From Hyphomonas sp. (GTDB lineage Bacteria > Pseudomonadota > Alphaproteobacteria > Caulobacterales > Hyphomonadaceae), in contig PACZ01000021.1 of the NCBI GenBank assembly GCA_002700305.1, positions 55,285-119,284 of the forward strand: a stretch of 64,000 bases of DNA, given 5' to 3'. The notes beneath the pieces are model-generated. The model was not told the DNA's origin, did not search any database, and saw only the letters and a list, made by a program, of their open reading frames with translations. Each line of letters opens with the position of its first letter. The first letter of the stretch is position 1. This document shows positions 9,145 through 17,689 of the stretch, one piece after another. The translations under genes were made by a program, and so were the position numbers.

Positions 9145-10221
9145 TCAGGATTGCGGATTGATTGCCTGGCCCGCTTTGCGAACCGGCTGTTTGTGAGGGC
9201 ATCCACTGAATTCATGCGGGCAAAGCCGGTCACTGCCGCAGGATCGCATCGGAGTTTTCATACCGAGGGCTTCGGCAGTTTCATTCGCCAGCATGGAAAT
9301 GAACTCGGGATGCGTGCCCAGCGCTTCGACCCGCGTGTAGCTCGCAGCGCCATGTTCTTCAGCGACCAGCCTGTATTCCTCACCCAGTTCAACCAGGGTT
9401 TCGATATGCTCCGACACAAACGCGATCGGCGCGATCAGAATATTCTTACCCTCTTTGGATTTCTCGGCGATCACTTCTTCGGTCGGCGGGCCGATCCATT
9501 TCAGCGGACCAACGCGGGACTGGTAACAGGCGGTGACTTCCCAGTCGCGCGGCACGCGGCCGGTGATCATCTCCGCCATGGTCTCACATTGCCATTGATA
9601 CGGATCGCCGTCCTTCACGATCTTTTCCGGCAGGCCATGCGCGGACAGGAGCAGGGACACATTCTCCGGCCGGCCCGCTTTTTCCCAGGCCTGCATGATC
9701 CGGTCGACATGGGCTGAAACGAAGTTTTCCTCAAACGGGTAACAGCAAATTGTGCGAACAGGATCCTTGTAGGCTTTCTTCCAGGCGGTCAGCGAAGACC
9801 CCGTCGTCGTTGTGGAGAACTGAGGGTAGAGCGGCAGCAAGACGACTTCATCCGCCCCCCAGGCTTTCACATCTTTCGCGGCCTGTTCAGTGAAGGGGTG
9901 CCAGTAGCGCATTGCGATGAAGCAGCGCACGTCATCTTCCGGCAGGCGCTTTGACAGCTCTGCCTGCAGGGCTTCGGCCTGTTTTTGCGTTTCCGGCAGC
10001 AGCGGAGACCCCCCGCCTGCATCCATCATCGCGTAATTCTTGATGACGCTCGGCGCCCTGGTCCTTGAGATCAGCCGCGCCAGAAACCAGCGGATCGGCA
10101 GCGGCGCCGTGATAATGGCCGGATCGCGAAACAGGTTCTTCAGGAAAGGGCGGACGGACTCCGCCTTATCCGGTCCTCCCAGATTGAACAGTACAACGGC
10201 AACCTTCCGGCCCATACTCAA
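9145..10221 (-). CDS. hemH: Ferrochelatase
   Basis: A 358-residue enzyme inserting Fe2+ into protoporphyrin IX. The N-terminus VAVVLFNLGGPD is typical, the active-site His lies in the segment LLSAHGLPEKIV, and the acidic/aromatic segments AMRYWHPFTEQA and PIAFVSEHIETLVELGEEY are also family features. The C-terminal tail contains three cysteines (CGSDRLC and, six residues later, another Cys), reminiscent of the [2Fe-2S] ferrochelatases reported in some bacteria, but I cannot confirm the fourth ligand. The start overlaps the hemE stop by 4 bp. MSMGRK and MGRK are both possible starts. Confidence 0.95.
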   Translation of the reverse strand: MSMGRKVAVVLFNLGGPDKAESVRPFLKNLFRDPAIITAPLPIRWFLARLISRTRAPSVIKNYAMMDAGGGSPLLPETQKQAEALQAELSKRLPEDDVRCFIAMRYWHPFTEQAAKDVKAWGADEVVLLPLYPQFSTTTTGSSLTAWKKAYKDPVRTICCYPFEENFVSAHVDRIMQAWEKAGRPENVSLLLSAHGLPEKIVKDGDPYQWQCETMAEMITGRVPRDWEVTACYQSRVGPLKWIGPPTEEVIAEKSKEGKNILIAPIAFVSEHIETLVELGEEYRLVAEEHGAASYTRVEALGTHPEFISMLANETAEALGMKTPMRSCGSDRLCPHEFSGCPHKQPVRKAGQAINPQS

Positions 10222-11255
10222 CCTTCCCGCAGAATCTTCAGAACGCGCTCGACGTTTACGATCGGCGTTTCCGGACGGACGCCGTGTCCGAGATTAAAGA
10301 TATGGGGACGGCCGGAATAAGCAGCCATCAATTCCCGCACACGCGCTTCCATGCGCGGCCCGCCTTCGATCAGCAGGAGCGGGTCAAGATGACCCTGGAC
10401 CGGCATGTCAGGCGGGAGAACCGAATTCACAAAGGATGGAACCGCTGCCGTATCGAGCCCGACCGCGGTCACACCGGTTTCCTTTGCATAAGGTTCCAGC
10501 ATGACACCGGCACCCCGCGGGAATCCGATCACGGGAACAGTCACACCCCGCGCGCGAAGACCGGTAACCAGCTTCTTCGTCGGCGCAATGATGACTTCCC
10601 GGAAAATATTGTCTGGCAGGCCTTCTGCCCAGCTGTCGAACAGCATCAGCGCTTCAGCACCTGCCTCAACCTGACGGGCAAGATATTCCACTGTTGCCTC
10701 GGCAACCTTGTCCATCACTGCCGCAAGTTCTTGCGGCCGGCCATGAGCCCAGCGCCAGGCATCGGACTTGTCCGTCTTTCCGCGACCCTCAATGGCATAC
10801 AGGCTGACCGTCCAGGGCGAGCCTGCAAACCCGATCAGCGTTGTTTGTGCCGGCAGGCCGTCGCGCACCCGAGAGACGGTCTCATAAACGGGCGATAGCC
10901 TGTCAGCTGCTTTGACAGCCGGCACGCGGTCCAGATCGGCCGGTCCGGTAACCTGTTCCACCAGCGGGCCGACACCTTTTTCGAATTTGACGTCCAGACC
11001 CATCGCATCGAGCACCAACAGGATGTCTGCGAAGAGGATGGCCCCATCCATGCCGTAGCGCCGGATAGGCTGCAGCGTTGCTTCCGCTGCCATGGAAGGT
11101 GTGTAGCAGAAATCGAGAAAGTTCTTCGCACGGGACCGGAGTTCAAGATATTCGGGCAGGTGGCGCCCAGCCTGGCGCATCATCCATACCGGAGGCCTTT
11201 CGAAACGCTCTCCCCCGAGAACCTTAAGCAGCTTTTTCGATTCGTCGGTGCCCAT
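10218..11255 (-). CDS. hemE: Uroporphyrinogen decarboxylase
   Basis: A 345-residue enzyme that decarboxylates uroporphyrinogen III to coproporphyrinogen III. The signature RQAGRHLPEY lies near residue 26, followed by the active-site Asp motif ILFADILLVLDAMG, and PWTVSLYAIEG further on. It is the origin-proximal gene of the leftward operon and begins at the edge of the putative oriC, as in Caulobacter and Rickettsia, where hemE borders the origin. A weak purine-rich ribosome-binding stretch (GGGAAAA) precedes the ATG. Confidence 0.97.
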   Translation of the reverse strand: MGTDESKKLLKVLGGERFERPPVWMMRQAGRHLPEYLELRSRAKNFLDFCYTPSMAAEATLQPIRRYGMDGAILFADILLVLDAMGLDVKFEKGVGPLVEQVTGPADLDRVPAVKAADRLSPVYETVSRVRDGLPAQTTLIGFAGSPWTVSLYAIEGRGKTDKSDAWRWAHGRPQELAAVMDKVAEATVEYLARQVEAGAEALMLFDSWAEGLPDNIFREVIIAPTKKLVTGLRARGVTVPVIGFPRGAGVMLEPYAKETGVTAVGLDTAAVPSFVNSVLPPDMPVQGHLDPLLLIEGGPRMEARVRELMAAYSGRPHIFNLGHGVRPETPIVNVERVLKILREG

Positions 11256-11389
11256 GGCTTTTTTCCCAAAATCTAAAACAAGCCCGTCAGGGCGCTTATG
11301 ACTATTAGACGGTGAGTCCGTGGGAAAAAGGGTGATGTGCGGATTTGTCCAGAGAATTCCACACAGGAGTCACAGGTTGGCGGACAGGG

Positions 11390-11404
11390 TTAAGCGGGTC
11401 TTAA
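11390..11404. promoter_or_regulatory. CtrA box (TTAA-N7-TTAA) in oriC
   Basis: TTAA, seven bases (GCGGGTC), TTAA: an exact match to the full CtrA binding consensus of Caulobacterales. At the Caulobacter origin, CtrA bound to such boxes blocks initiation in swarmer cells. Its position in the hemE-ppsR gap suggests the same control here. Confidence 0.75.
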
Positions 11405-11421
11405 CGCCCGGGATTCAATAG

Positions 11422-11436
11422 TTAACCAAACGTAAA
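11422..11436. promoter_or_regulatory. CtrA-like box (TTAA-N7-TAAA) in oriC
   Basis: TTAACCAAACGTAAA: the first half-site is perfect and carries the extended TTAACCA form favoured by CtrA, while the second half has one mismatch. It lies 32 bp from the perfect box. The same TTAA-N7-TAAA form recurs upstream of rcdA. Confidence 0.55.
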
Positions 11437-11595
11437 TGGCCCCACTGGAGTCACAGGATGGAACGGAAGGTGATTCCTCGGAGTCGGATTCCTCTGCCTG
11501 TGGGATTTTTGTGATTCCATCGGGACAAAATGCGCTATCCACAGGCGAGTCACAGGTCTTGTGAAATCGCCGAACCTCAGCAACACAGTGAGACC

Positions 11596-12438
11596 ATGAC
11601 TCGGTCTCTTCGCCCCAGCATATATTTCAACGTTCACCTCGTGTCGGATTCGACCGGGGAAACGCTGAACGCCATCCAGCGGGCGGCCTGCGCCCAGTTC
11701 GAAAATGTGCAGGCGCTTGAGCACAATTATTATCTTGTCCGCTCCGAACGCCAGCTCGAACGGGTCATGCGGGAGATCGAGGCAGCACCCGGTGTGGTCT
11801 GGTACACGATTTCCGACGAAGCCCTACGCGGACGGCTGGAGTCCTTCTGCCGCGAGAAAGGCATTCCGACGCTGCCGGTGCTGGATGCATCCATCGCCAT
11901 GCTCAGCCGGCACCTTGGCATTTCTGCCAACCAGAAAGTGGCGGGGCAACATGCCCTGGATGACGACTATTTCGAACGCATGGAAGCGATCAATTTCACA
12001 CTCGCTCACGATGACGGGCAGAATGTGGAGAGCCTGACCGGCGCGGATGTTATCCTGCTGGGCGTCAGCCGGACGTCCAAGACGCCGACCTGTGTGTATC
12101 TTGCCAACCGGAAAGTGCGTGCGGGAAACATTCCGCTCGTACCGGGCGTCCCGTTGCCGCCGCATATCGAGAAAATGGGCGACAAGGGTCCGATGATTGT
12201 CGGGCTCAAGATCAGTGCCGAACGGCTTGTGCAGATTCGCCGCGCGCGCCTGATTTCCCTGAATCAGGACGAACACACGATCTATGCCGACGAGGATGCC
12301 GTGCGCGATGAAGTTACCCAGGCCAACCGCCTGTTCCAGCGTAACAAATGGCGCACCATCGATGTGTCCCGCCGCTCCGTCGAAGAAACGGCCGCAGCCA
12401 TTCTGAACCTGTTGAACGAACGCCGGGGCCATCCATGA
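11596..12438 (+). CDS. ppsR: Pyruvate, phosphate dikinase / PEP synthase regulatory protein (PPSR, DUF299)
   Basis: A 280-residue bifunctional kinase/pyrophosphorylase family member that (in)activates PPDK or PEP synthase by ADP-dependent phosphorylation and Pi-dependent dephosphorylation. Motifs are HLVSDSTGETL near the N-terminus and the P-loop-like GVSRTSKTPTCVYLANR near residue 155, both diagnostic. The start MTRSLRPS is chosen over an in-frame ATG 22 codons up, which would enter the origin and overlap the DnaA-like box. The stop overlaps maf as ATGA, heading a five-gene chain of 4-nt overlaps. Confidence 0.93.
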   Translation: MTRSLRPSIYFNVHLVSDSTGETLNAIQRAACAQFENVQALEHNYYLVRSERQLERVMREIEAAPGVVWYTISDEALRGRLESFCREKGIPTLPVLDASIAMLSRHLGISANQKVAGQHALDDDYFERMEAINFTLAHDDGQNVESLTGADVILLGVSRTSKTPTCVYLANRKVRAGNIPLVPGVPLPPHIEKMGDKGPMIVGLKISAERLVQIRRARLISLNQDEHTIYADEDAVRDEVTQANRLFQRNKWRTIDVSRRSVEETAAAILNLLNERRGHP

Positions 12439-13031
12439 GTCTTGAAGTGATCCTGGCCTCAGGCAGCGAAAGCCGCCGGCGCCTGCTGACATCTGCCGGG
12501 GTGGAAGCGGAAGCTGTGCGCCCGAATGTCGATGAGGATGCGATGAAAGCCGGTCTGCGCGCTGAGGGCCTGCCGGTGCGGGATCAGGCCATGCGCCTGG
12601 CGGAGCTGAAGGCGGTCAAGATTTCCCAGCGCCAGCAGGGTCTGGTGATTGGCGGAGACCAGATGCTGGCCCTCGGAGATGAGGCATTCGACAAGCCGAA
12701 GGATCTCGACGGAGCGCGGGACCATCTGCGAAAATTGTCCGGCAAGGCCCACACACTGGAAACGGCAATTGTCGTCTGTGAAAACGGCCAGCCCGTCTGG
12801 CGGCACCTTGCCCGCCCACGCCTCACCATGCGTCCGCTCAGCGAAGACTTTATCGAGCAGTATGTTGAGCAGGTCGGGGATCCGCTACTGTCCACAGTTG
12901 GTGCCTACCAGCTTGAAGGTCTCGGCGCGCAGCTCTTCAACAAGATCGAGGGAGATTACTTCTCGATCCTTGGCCTACCTTTGTTGCCGTTGCTGGACTA
13001 TCTTCGCATCCGGGGAGTGCTGCCATCATGA
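12435..13031 (+). CDS. maf: Maf-like nucleoside triphosphate pyrophosphatase
   Basis: A 198-residue Maf/HAM1-fold protein. The N-terminal signature LASGSESRRRLL is diagnostic, and VIGGDQML holds the catalytic acidic residue. Maf proteins hydrolyse modified or canonical NTPs to NMP and PPi and are linked to nucleotide-pool cleaning and division control. The ATG start lies in the ATGA overlap with ppsR, and the stop likewise overlaps aroE. Which Maf subfamily (substrate preference) it belongs to cannot be decided here. Confidence 0.93.
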   Translation: MSLEVILASGSESRRRLLTSAGVEAEAVRPNVDEDAMKAGLRAEGLPVRDQAMRLAELKAVKISQRQQGLVIGGDQMLALGDEAFDKPKDLDGARDHLRKLSGKAHTLETAIVVCENGQPVWRHLARPRLTMRPLSEDFIEQYVEQVGDPLLSTVGAYQLEGLGAQLFNKIEGDYFSILGLPLLPLLDYLRIRGVLPS

Positions 13032-13843
13032 CATGGCTGCTCGGCGTCATCGGAGATCCGGTATCGCACTCGCTGTCTCCCGTGATTCACAAGATGTGGA
13101 TCCGCGAGCACGGCTTCGATGCAACCTACGAAGCTCTGCGTGTCGAGCGAGGCGATCTCGAGAGCGCGCTTGAAACATTGTCAGAGCGCAACGCGCTCGG
13201 TTTCAACATCACTCTTCCGCACAAGGAAGAGGCTCTTTCCCTTGCTGATGAGACCAGCGACATCGCCCGGCGGATCGGAGCCGCAAATACGCTTGTCCGG
13301 CGGGAGCAGGGGGGCTGGCGCGCCGAGAACACAGACGCACCGGGCTTTGTCCGCAGCTTGCTGGATGCAGGGATTGAAGTTGCCGGAAGCCGCGTCACCT
13401 TGCTGGGTGCCGGCGGGTCTGCCCGCGCCGTGGCCGTCAGCCTGATGGATCTCCGCGCGGAGATCACGATTGCCAACCGCACCAGGGAACGCGCCGAAAC
13501 CCTCGTCACTGAAACCGGGATCACTGCCGGGATCTGTTCACTGGAAGAGGGCATTTCCGAAGCTGCGACGGCGGATGTGGTGATCAACACGCTCAGCCTG
13601 GGTCATTCCGGCGAGACTCTGAAGCTGCCTGAGGCAACCGGGCAGTACTTCTATGATATTTCCTATGGCAAGCCTGCTGCGGCGATCCGAGAGGAGGCGC
13701 TGAAAAAGAACTGGCAGCCTATGGATGGGCTCGGCATGCTGGTTGCGCAGGCGGCCTACAGTTTCGAGCATTGGTTCGGCGTCCTGCCGGACACGAAAGA
13801 AGCGCTCGCTCATTGCCGCAAACTCGTGGAGGCCACGACGTGA
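13028..13843 (+). CDS. aroE: Shikimate 5-dehydrogenase
   Basis: A 271-residue NADP-dependent enzyme reducing 3-dehydroshikimate in aromatic amino acid synthesis. It has the substrate-binding [16 protein letters not shown] at the N-terminus, the catalytic Lys in [11 protein letters not shown], a Rossmann motif [11 protein letters not shown] and the NADP-binding [10 protein letters not shown], plus [17 protein letters not shown] near the C-terminus. It is coupled by 4-nt overlaps to maf upstream and coaE downstream. The chorismate mutase gene at 37.4 kb acts later in the same pathway. Confidence 0.97.
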   Translation: MTWLLGVIGDPVSHSLSPVIHKMWIREHGFDATYEALRVERGDLESALETLSERNALGFNITLPHKEEALSLADETSDIARRIGAANTLVRREQGGWRAENTDAPGFVRSLLDAGIEVAGSRVTLLGAGGSARAVAVSLMDLRAEITIANRTRERAETLVTETGITAGICSLEEGISEAATADVVINTLSLGHSGETLKLPEATGQYFYDISYGKPAAAIREEALKKNWQPMDGLGMLVAQAAYSFEHWFGVLPDTKEALAHCRKLVEATT

Positions 13844-14448
13844 TCATCCTTGGCCTGACCGGTTCGATCGGCATGGGAAAATCCGCAACCGCGACCCTGT
13901 TCCGGGATGAAGGCGTACCCGTGTATGACGCCGATGCAGCGGTGCATCAGCTGTACGAGAAGGGCGGCGCGGCGGTTGATCCCGTCGAAGCCGCTTTTCC
14001 GGGCGTTAAAGTCGATGGCGCGATCGACCGTACACGCCTTCGCGAACGTGTGCTGAACGATGCGACCGCCATGAAACAGCTGGAAGGCATCGTCCATCCG
14101 CTGGCTGGCGCGGCGCAGCAGGACTTCCGGGAAACGGCGCGGAAATCCGGAGCGACGTTTGCGGTGCTGGACATTCCGCTGCTGTATGAGACCGGCGGGT
14201 CCGGCTATTGCGATTATGTCCTGGTTGTCAGCGCGCCGCCCGAAGTACAGCGCCAGCGTGTGCTGTCCCGGCCGGGTGTCACAGAGGAAACTTTCGAAGC
14301 GATCCTCGCGCGTCAGGTGCCGGATGCGGAAAAGCGCGCAAAAGCCGACTTTATCCTGTCGACAGCACATGGGTTTGAGTTTGCACGCGACCATGTTCGC
14401 GCCATAGTGGCCCTGATGAATCGCAAGGCCGCAGGGGATAATGCATGA
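13840..14448 (+). CDS. coaE: Dephospho-CoA kinase
   Basis: A 202-residue kinase for the last step of coenzyme A synthesis. The start is the GTG in the GTGA overlap with aroE; an in-frame ATG 23 codons upstream lies inside aroE and does not fit the family. The protein opens directly with the hydrophobic strand and P-loop [11 protein letters not shown], followed by the family motif [14 protein letters not shown] and the lid region with [20 protein letters not shown]. The order coaE-dnaQ is standard in alphaproteobacteria. Confidence 0.96.
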   Translation: MIILGLTGSIGMGKSATATLFRDEGVPVYDADAAVHQLYEKGGAAVDPVEAAFPGVKVDGAIDRTRLRERVLNDATAMKQLEGIVHPLAGAAQQDFRETARKSGATFAVLDIPLLYETGGSGYCDYVLVVSAPPEVQRQRVLSRPGVTEETFEAILARQVPDAEKRAKADFILSTAHGFEFARDHVRAIVALMNRKAAGDNA

Positions 14449-15146
14449 GCCAGATCCGCGAGATTGCTTTCGATACCGAGACCACGGGCCTCAGGCCGGA
14501 AGAAGGTGACCGCATCATTGAGCTCGGCGCGGTGGAGATGATCAATCACATCCCGTCTGGCCGCACGTTCCGGACGCTGATCAATCCCGGCCGGGCAGTG
14601 TCTGCCGACACGGTTCGCATCACCGGTATCACGGATGACGACCTGAAGGATGCTCCGCCTTTCGAGGCGCCTGAAGTGATTGACGCTTTCCTGGAATTTA
14701 TCGGGGATGCCACGCTGGTCGCTCACAATGCCGGGTTTGACCGCTCCTTCCTGAACATGGAACTGGACCGGTGCGGACGCAGCCCGATCCCGGATGAGCG
14801 CTGGGTGGATACGGCCGCGATGGCGCGCCGCAAGTTTCCGGGGGCGCCGGCCAGTCTCGATGCCTTGTGCAAAAGGTTCGACATTTCGCTTGAGAGCCGG
14901 ACGTTTCACGGCGCCTTGCTGGATAGCCAGCTTCTGGCGGCGGTCTATCTTGAACTCCTTGGCGGCCGGGCCCGTGCCTTTTCGTTCGAGACGGTTGTGG
15001 AAACGGAGATTGTCGAAGAGGTCACGCCCGCGCGGCAGCGGCCGAAGCCGCTGGGTTCCCGTCTGACCGAAGACGAAAAAGCCGCCCACGAAGCTTTCGT
15101 GAGCGGCCTTGGCGATGAAGCTGTCTGGAAGCGTTACGCGTCCTGA
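14445..15146 (+). CDS. dnaQ: DNA polymerase III, epsilon subunit (3'-5' proofreading exonuclease)
   Basis: A 233-residue DEDDh exonuclease. ExoI is AFDTETTGL near residue 8, ExoII is [12 protein letters not shown] and ExoIII is the [11 protein letters not shown] segment, giving the expected D, E, D, D and H residues. The C-terminal part is short, with a Pro/Arg-rich linker that probably binds the alpha subunit. It is the last gene of the chain of 4-nt overlaps from the origin. Its 3' end overlaps the convergent secB gene by 13 bp. Confidence 0.96.
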   Translation: MSQIREIAFDTETTGLRPEEGDRIIELGAVEMINHIPSGRTFRTLINPGRAVSADTVRITGITDDDLKDAPPFEAPEVIDAFLEFIGDATLVAHNAGFDRSFLNMELDRCGRSPIPDERWVDTAAMARRKFPGAPASLDALCKRFDISLESRTFHGALLDSQLLAAVYLELLGGRARAFSFETVVETEIVEEVTPARQRPKPLGSRLTEDEKAAHEAFVSGLGDEAVWKRYAS

Positions 15147-15646
15147 ACGGGCGGTGTCTGGCCGGAGGCTGCAGCGGCTTCCTGCGCACGGCGATATTGC
15201 TGCTGGTAAAGTTGCACAAAATCCACCGGATCGATCAGCAGCGGCGGGAAACCGCCTTCACGTGTGATCTCCGCCACGATACGGCGCGCAAACGGGAAGA
15301 GCAGGCGCGGGCATTCGATCAGCAGCAGCGGCTCAAGCTGGGCCTGTGGCACGTTCTGCAGCTGGAACAGGCCGGCATAATCCAGTTCGGTGATGAACAG
15401 CACGGTTCCATCTGAAACAGCCTTGGCGGACAGTTTCAGGGACACTTCGTAGATCCCGTTGCCATCGGCATGCGGCGTTGCGCCGACATCGATACCAAGA
15501 TCGATATTCGGCTGGGACTGCACAGGTGTGTGTCCCGGATTCTCGAAGGAAAGGTCCTTCACATACTGGCCGAGGACGCGCAGACCCGCCGGGGTCGCGC
15601 CGTTCTGGCCTTCATTTGGTGCCTGCGGAGCACTTGTGTCAGTCAT
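15134..15646 (-). CDS. secB: Protein-export chaperone SecB
   Basis: A 170-residue tetrameric cytosolic chaperone that keeps preproteins unfolded and delivers them to SecA. Diagnostic segments are LGQYVKDLSFENPG near the N-terminus, FITELDYAGLFQLQNV, and the highly conserved LIECPRLLFPFARRIVAE with GGFPPLLIDPVDFVQLY. A 15-residue N-terminal extension and an Ala/Gln-rich C-terminus are normal for alphaproteobacteria. It is transcribed towards dnaQ and diverges from the Tim44-like gene, sharing the 132-bp gap between them. Confidence 0.97.
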   Translation of the reverse strand: MTDTSAPQAPNEGQNGATPAGLRVLGQYVKDLSFENPGHTPVQSQPNIDLGIDVGATPHADGNGIYEVSLKLSAKAVSDGTVLFITELDYAGLFQLQNVPQAQLEPLLLIECPRLLFPFARRIVAEITREGGFPPLLIDPVDFVQLYQQQYRRAQEAAAASGQTPPVQDA

Positions 15647-15778
15647 GTCTACCTCCCAACTCTACCCGGCGGGCGCTAGCATGCGGCCCCTTAACGCGCA
15701 ATGATCACTGGCACTTCCGGCCTGTCGGCCCTATCTTGGGGGCTGAGTGAACTCGAACGCAAGGACACGCCACCACCA

Positions 15779-16387
15779 ATGGACCCCGTGATGCAAGTCA
15801 TGATCCTGGCAGCTGTTGCGCTGTTTGTCCTGTCGCGCCTGTATTTTGCGCTCGGCAAGGGTGACAACGACAACCCTGTCAGCCGCCCGACTCCAGCGAC
15901 AGCTGGCGATGATGCGACCAACAAGGCCAAACCGCGCGATGAGACCATGGCCCATGCCGACAAGCCGATCTTTACCGGTCCGGCCGCTGGCGGGCTGGAA
16001 GAAATTTACAACGTTGATCGCAGCTTCAGCACACCTGACTTCATGAGAGGCGCCCGCGCAGCCTATGAAATCATCGTTTCGGCTTTCGCTCGTGGGGACC
16101 GCGACAAGCTCCGCCCCATGCTGGACGACGATGTCTATGAGGCCTGGGACGCCGCCATCGCTGCGCGCGAGCCGGACAAGCCTGCCTTTGAACTCCTCAG
16201 AATCCGCAAGGCCGAAATCGAAAGTGCCGACCTCGATGGAGACATTGCCCGCGTTGCCGTCCGCTATGAAGCGGAACTGGGTGACGGGGAAATGGTGCGC
16301 ACGGCGAAGGAAATCTGGACCTTTATGCGCGACGTCCGGGGGGATGATCCGAACTGGATTCTGGACGACGTCGAAGTCGCCAATTAG
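15779..16387 (+). CDS. Tim44/TimA-family membrane-anchored protein
   Basis: A 202-residue protein from the ATG at 15779 (MDPVMQVM); the frame is open 26 codons further up, and the ATG at 15791 is another choice. It has one N-terminal transmembrane segment (VMILAAVALFVLSRLYFAL), a polar linker, then a Tim44-like domain from about residue 75, with FMRGARAAYEIIVSAFARGD and a C-terminal WTFMRDVRGDDPNWILDDV that is typical of the family. Homologues lie between secB and mltA in many alphaproteobacteria. It may help assemble inner-membrane complexes; the precise role is unknown. Confidence 0.85.
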   Translation: MDPVMQVMILAAVALFVLSRLYFALGKGDNDNPVSRPTPATAGDDATNKAKPRDETMAHADKPIFTGPAAGGLEEIYNVDRSFSTPDFMRGARAAYEIIVSAFARGDRDKLRPMLDDDVYEAWDAAIAAREPDKPAFELLRIRKAEIESADLDGDIARVAVRYEAELGDGEMVRTAKEIWTFMRDVRGDDPNWILDDVEVAN

Positions 16388-16447
16388 GGCCTGCACGCAA
16401 AACATTTTCGGGTGACACTTCCGCAGGAAGCACGCCATAAAGCGTGC

Positions 16448-17680
16448 ATGTGGTCGCGCTTTCGTTCGTTTGTCCTTCTGCTTCTGCTGGCCGCCTGCCA
16501 GTCCCAGCCTGCACCCATAAAGGTCATTCAGCCCGCCGGGCCCGAAGTTCCACAACCTGCCACGCCTGCGCCGCCTCCCAGACTGCCCAACTGGGAGACA
16601 CCTGCCGCCTTTTCCGATTTGCCCAACTGGTCTTCGGTTCGGCTTGAGGCTGCGGTCAGCGCGTTCAAACGGTCCTGTGAGAGATTTGCCGGACAGGAAA
16701 TGACCGCCCCGTTGTCGTCGGCGGCGCCCTGGGCCGGACGTGTCGAGGACTGGGCAGAACCCTGCGGGGCACTCTCGGCCGCGCGCAGCGATGAAGATGC
16801 CCGCGCGCTGATGGAGCAGGTGTTCGTGCCGATTGAAGTGATCCCGCCAGATGGCGCGCGGAAATTCACCGGCTATTTCGAACCGACTTACGAAGCTCGC
16901 CGTACGCCGACCCCGCCCTTTACCGAGCCGGTCCCGGCCTTGCCGGCTGACCTGATCCCGAACAATGGCAAGCCGCTTCAGCGCCTGCCGAACGGCACAA
17001 CCCGGCCTTATCCTGCGCGGGCCCAGATCACGACATCGGGCGTCCAGGCGATTGCCTATGCGCATCCGGCGGATGTGTTCTTCCTGCAGATCCAGGGTTC
17101 GGGCCGGCTGACCTTTCCGGACGGGACAACAATGCGGGCCGTCTATGCCGCGCATAATGGCCACAAATTCGAATCGACGGCCAATTGGCTGATCCGTACC
17201 GGGCGCATTTCCCGCGGCGAAGCCAGCATGCAGGGGATCCGCGCCTGGATGAACCGGGCGGGGCCGGCTGAAACGCGGATGGCGATGAACCAGAATCCGC
17301 GCTTTGTGTTCTTCAATGCCGAGGCGGAAGGCGATCCCTCGCTGGGGCCAGTTGGCGCGGAAGGCGTCCCGTTGACGCCGCTCGGCTCCATGGCGGTCGA
17401 CACCAGTCTTCATCCTCTTGGCGTGCCCATGTTCGTTCAGACAAAAGCGCCGGGACTGGGCGGCGACTGGTCCGGATTGCTGGTCGCTCAAGACACCGGC
17501 GGGGCCATAAAAGGCGCGGTGCGCGGCGACATCTTTTTCGGCACAGGGCCGCAGGCGGGCGAGCGGGCCGGAACGATGAACGCGCCGGGCCGGCTATGGG
17601 TTCTGCTTCCGCGTACGGTGGCAGCGCGGATGCGCAGCCAGGGCTATGCCGGTCTCGACATGGCGCCCCCTGCACCGTAA
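16448..17680 (+). CDS. mltA: Membrane-bound lytic murein transglycosylase A (lipoprotein)
   Basis: A 410-residue lipoprotein started at MWSRFRSF (16448), with signal peptide and lipobox LAAC near residue 17. The MltA domain runs from about residue 120 (FTGYFEPTYEA) and includes FFLQIQGSGRL, and the C-terminal 3D domain carries the catalytic Asp region QDTGGAIKGAVRGDIFFG. MltA cleaves the MurNAc-GlcNAc bond of peptidoglycan with formation of 1,6-anhydro ends. The Pro-rich linker after the lipobox probably spans the periplasm. It forms an operon with the Smr gene, 9 bp downstream. Confidence 0.95.
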   Translation: MWSRFRSFVLLLLLAACQSQPAPIKVIQPAGPEVPQPATPAPPPRLPNWETPAAFSDLPNWSSVRLEAAVSAFKRSCERFAGQEMTAPLSSAAPWAGRVEDWAEPCGALSAARSDEDARALMEQVFVPIEVIPPDGARKFTGYFEPTYEARRTPTPPFTEPVPALPADLIPNNGKPLQRLPNGTTRPYPARAQITTSGVQAIAYAHPADVFFLQIQGSGRLTFPDGTTMRAVYAAHNGHKFESTANWLIRTGRISRGEASMQGIRAWMNRAGPAETRMAMNQNPRFVFFNAEAEGDPSLGPVGAEGVPLTPLGSMAVDTSLHPLGVPMFVQTKAPGLGGDWSGLLVAQDTGGAIKGAVRGDIFFGTGPQAGERAGTMNAPGRLWVLLPRTVAARMRSQGYAGLDMAPPAP

Positions 17681-17689
17681 GGGCCGGTC

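Larger units (their letters stand above)
11256..11595. other. oriC: Putative chromosomal replication origin (oriC)
   Basis: A 340-bp non-coding gap between divergent hemE and ppsR (the DUF299/RP001 family gene), the same gene pair that borders the Caulobacter and Rickettsia origins. It contains a CTATCCACA box at 11535-11543 (one mismatch to the DnaA box TTATCCACA), another TCCACA core at 11358-11363, a perfect CtrA box (11390-11404) and a near-perfect one (11422-11436). It also has three GAGTCACAGG repeats (11367, 11448, 11547) and nine GANTC sites (11314, 11367, 11412, 11448, 11472, 11481, 11487, 11513, 11547). An A/T-rich patch at about 11257-11283 could be the unwinding element. Origin function is inferred. 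Confidence 0.82.

Noticed and set aside
15731..17491. A 586-codon open frame on the minus strand opposite the Tim44-like and mltA genes
   Set aside because: It has no recognisable domain, its composition is that of an antisense high-GC shadow, and both plus-strand genes have strong family motifs.
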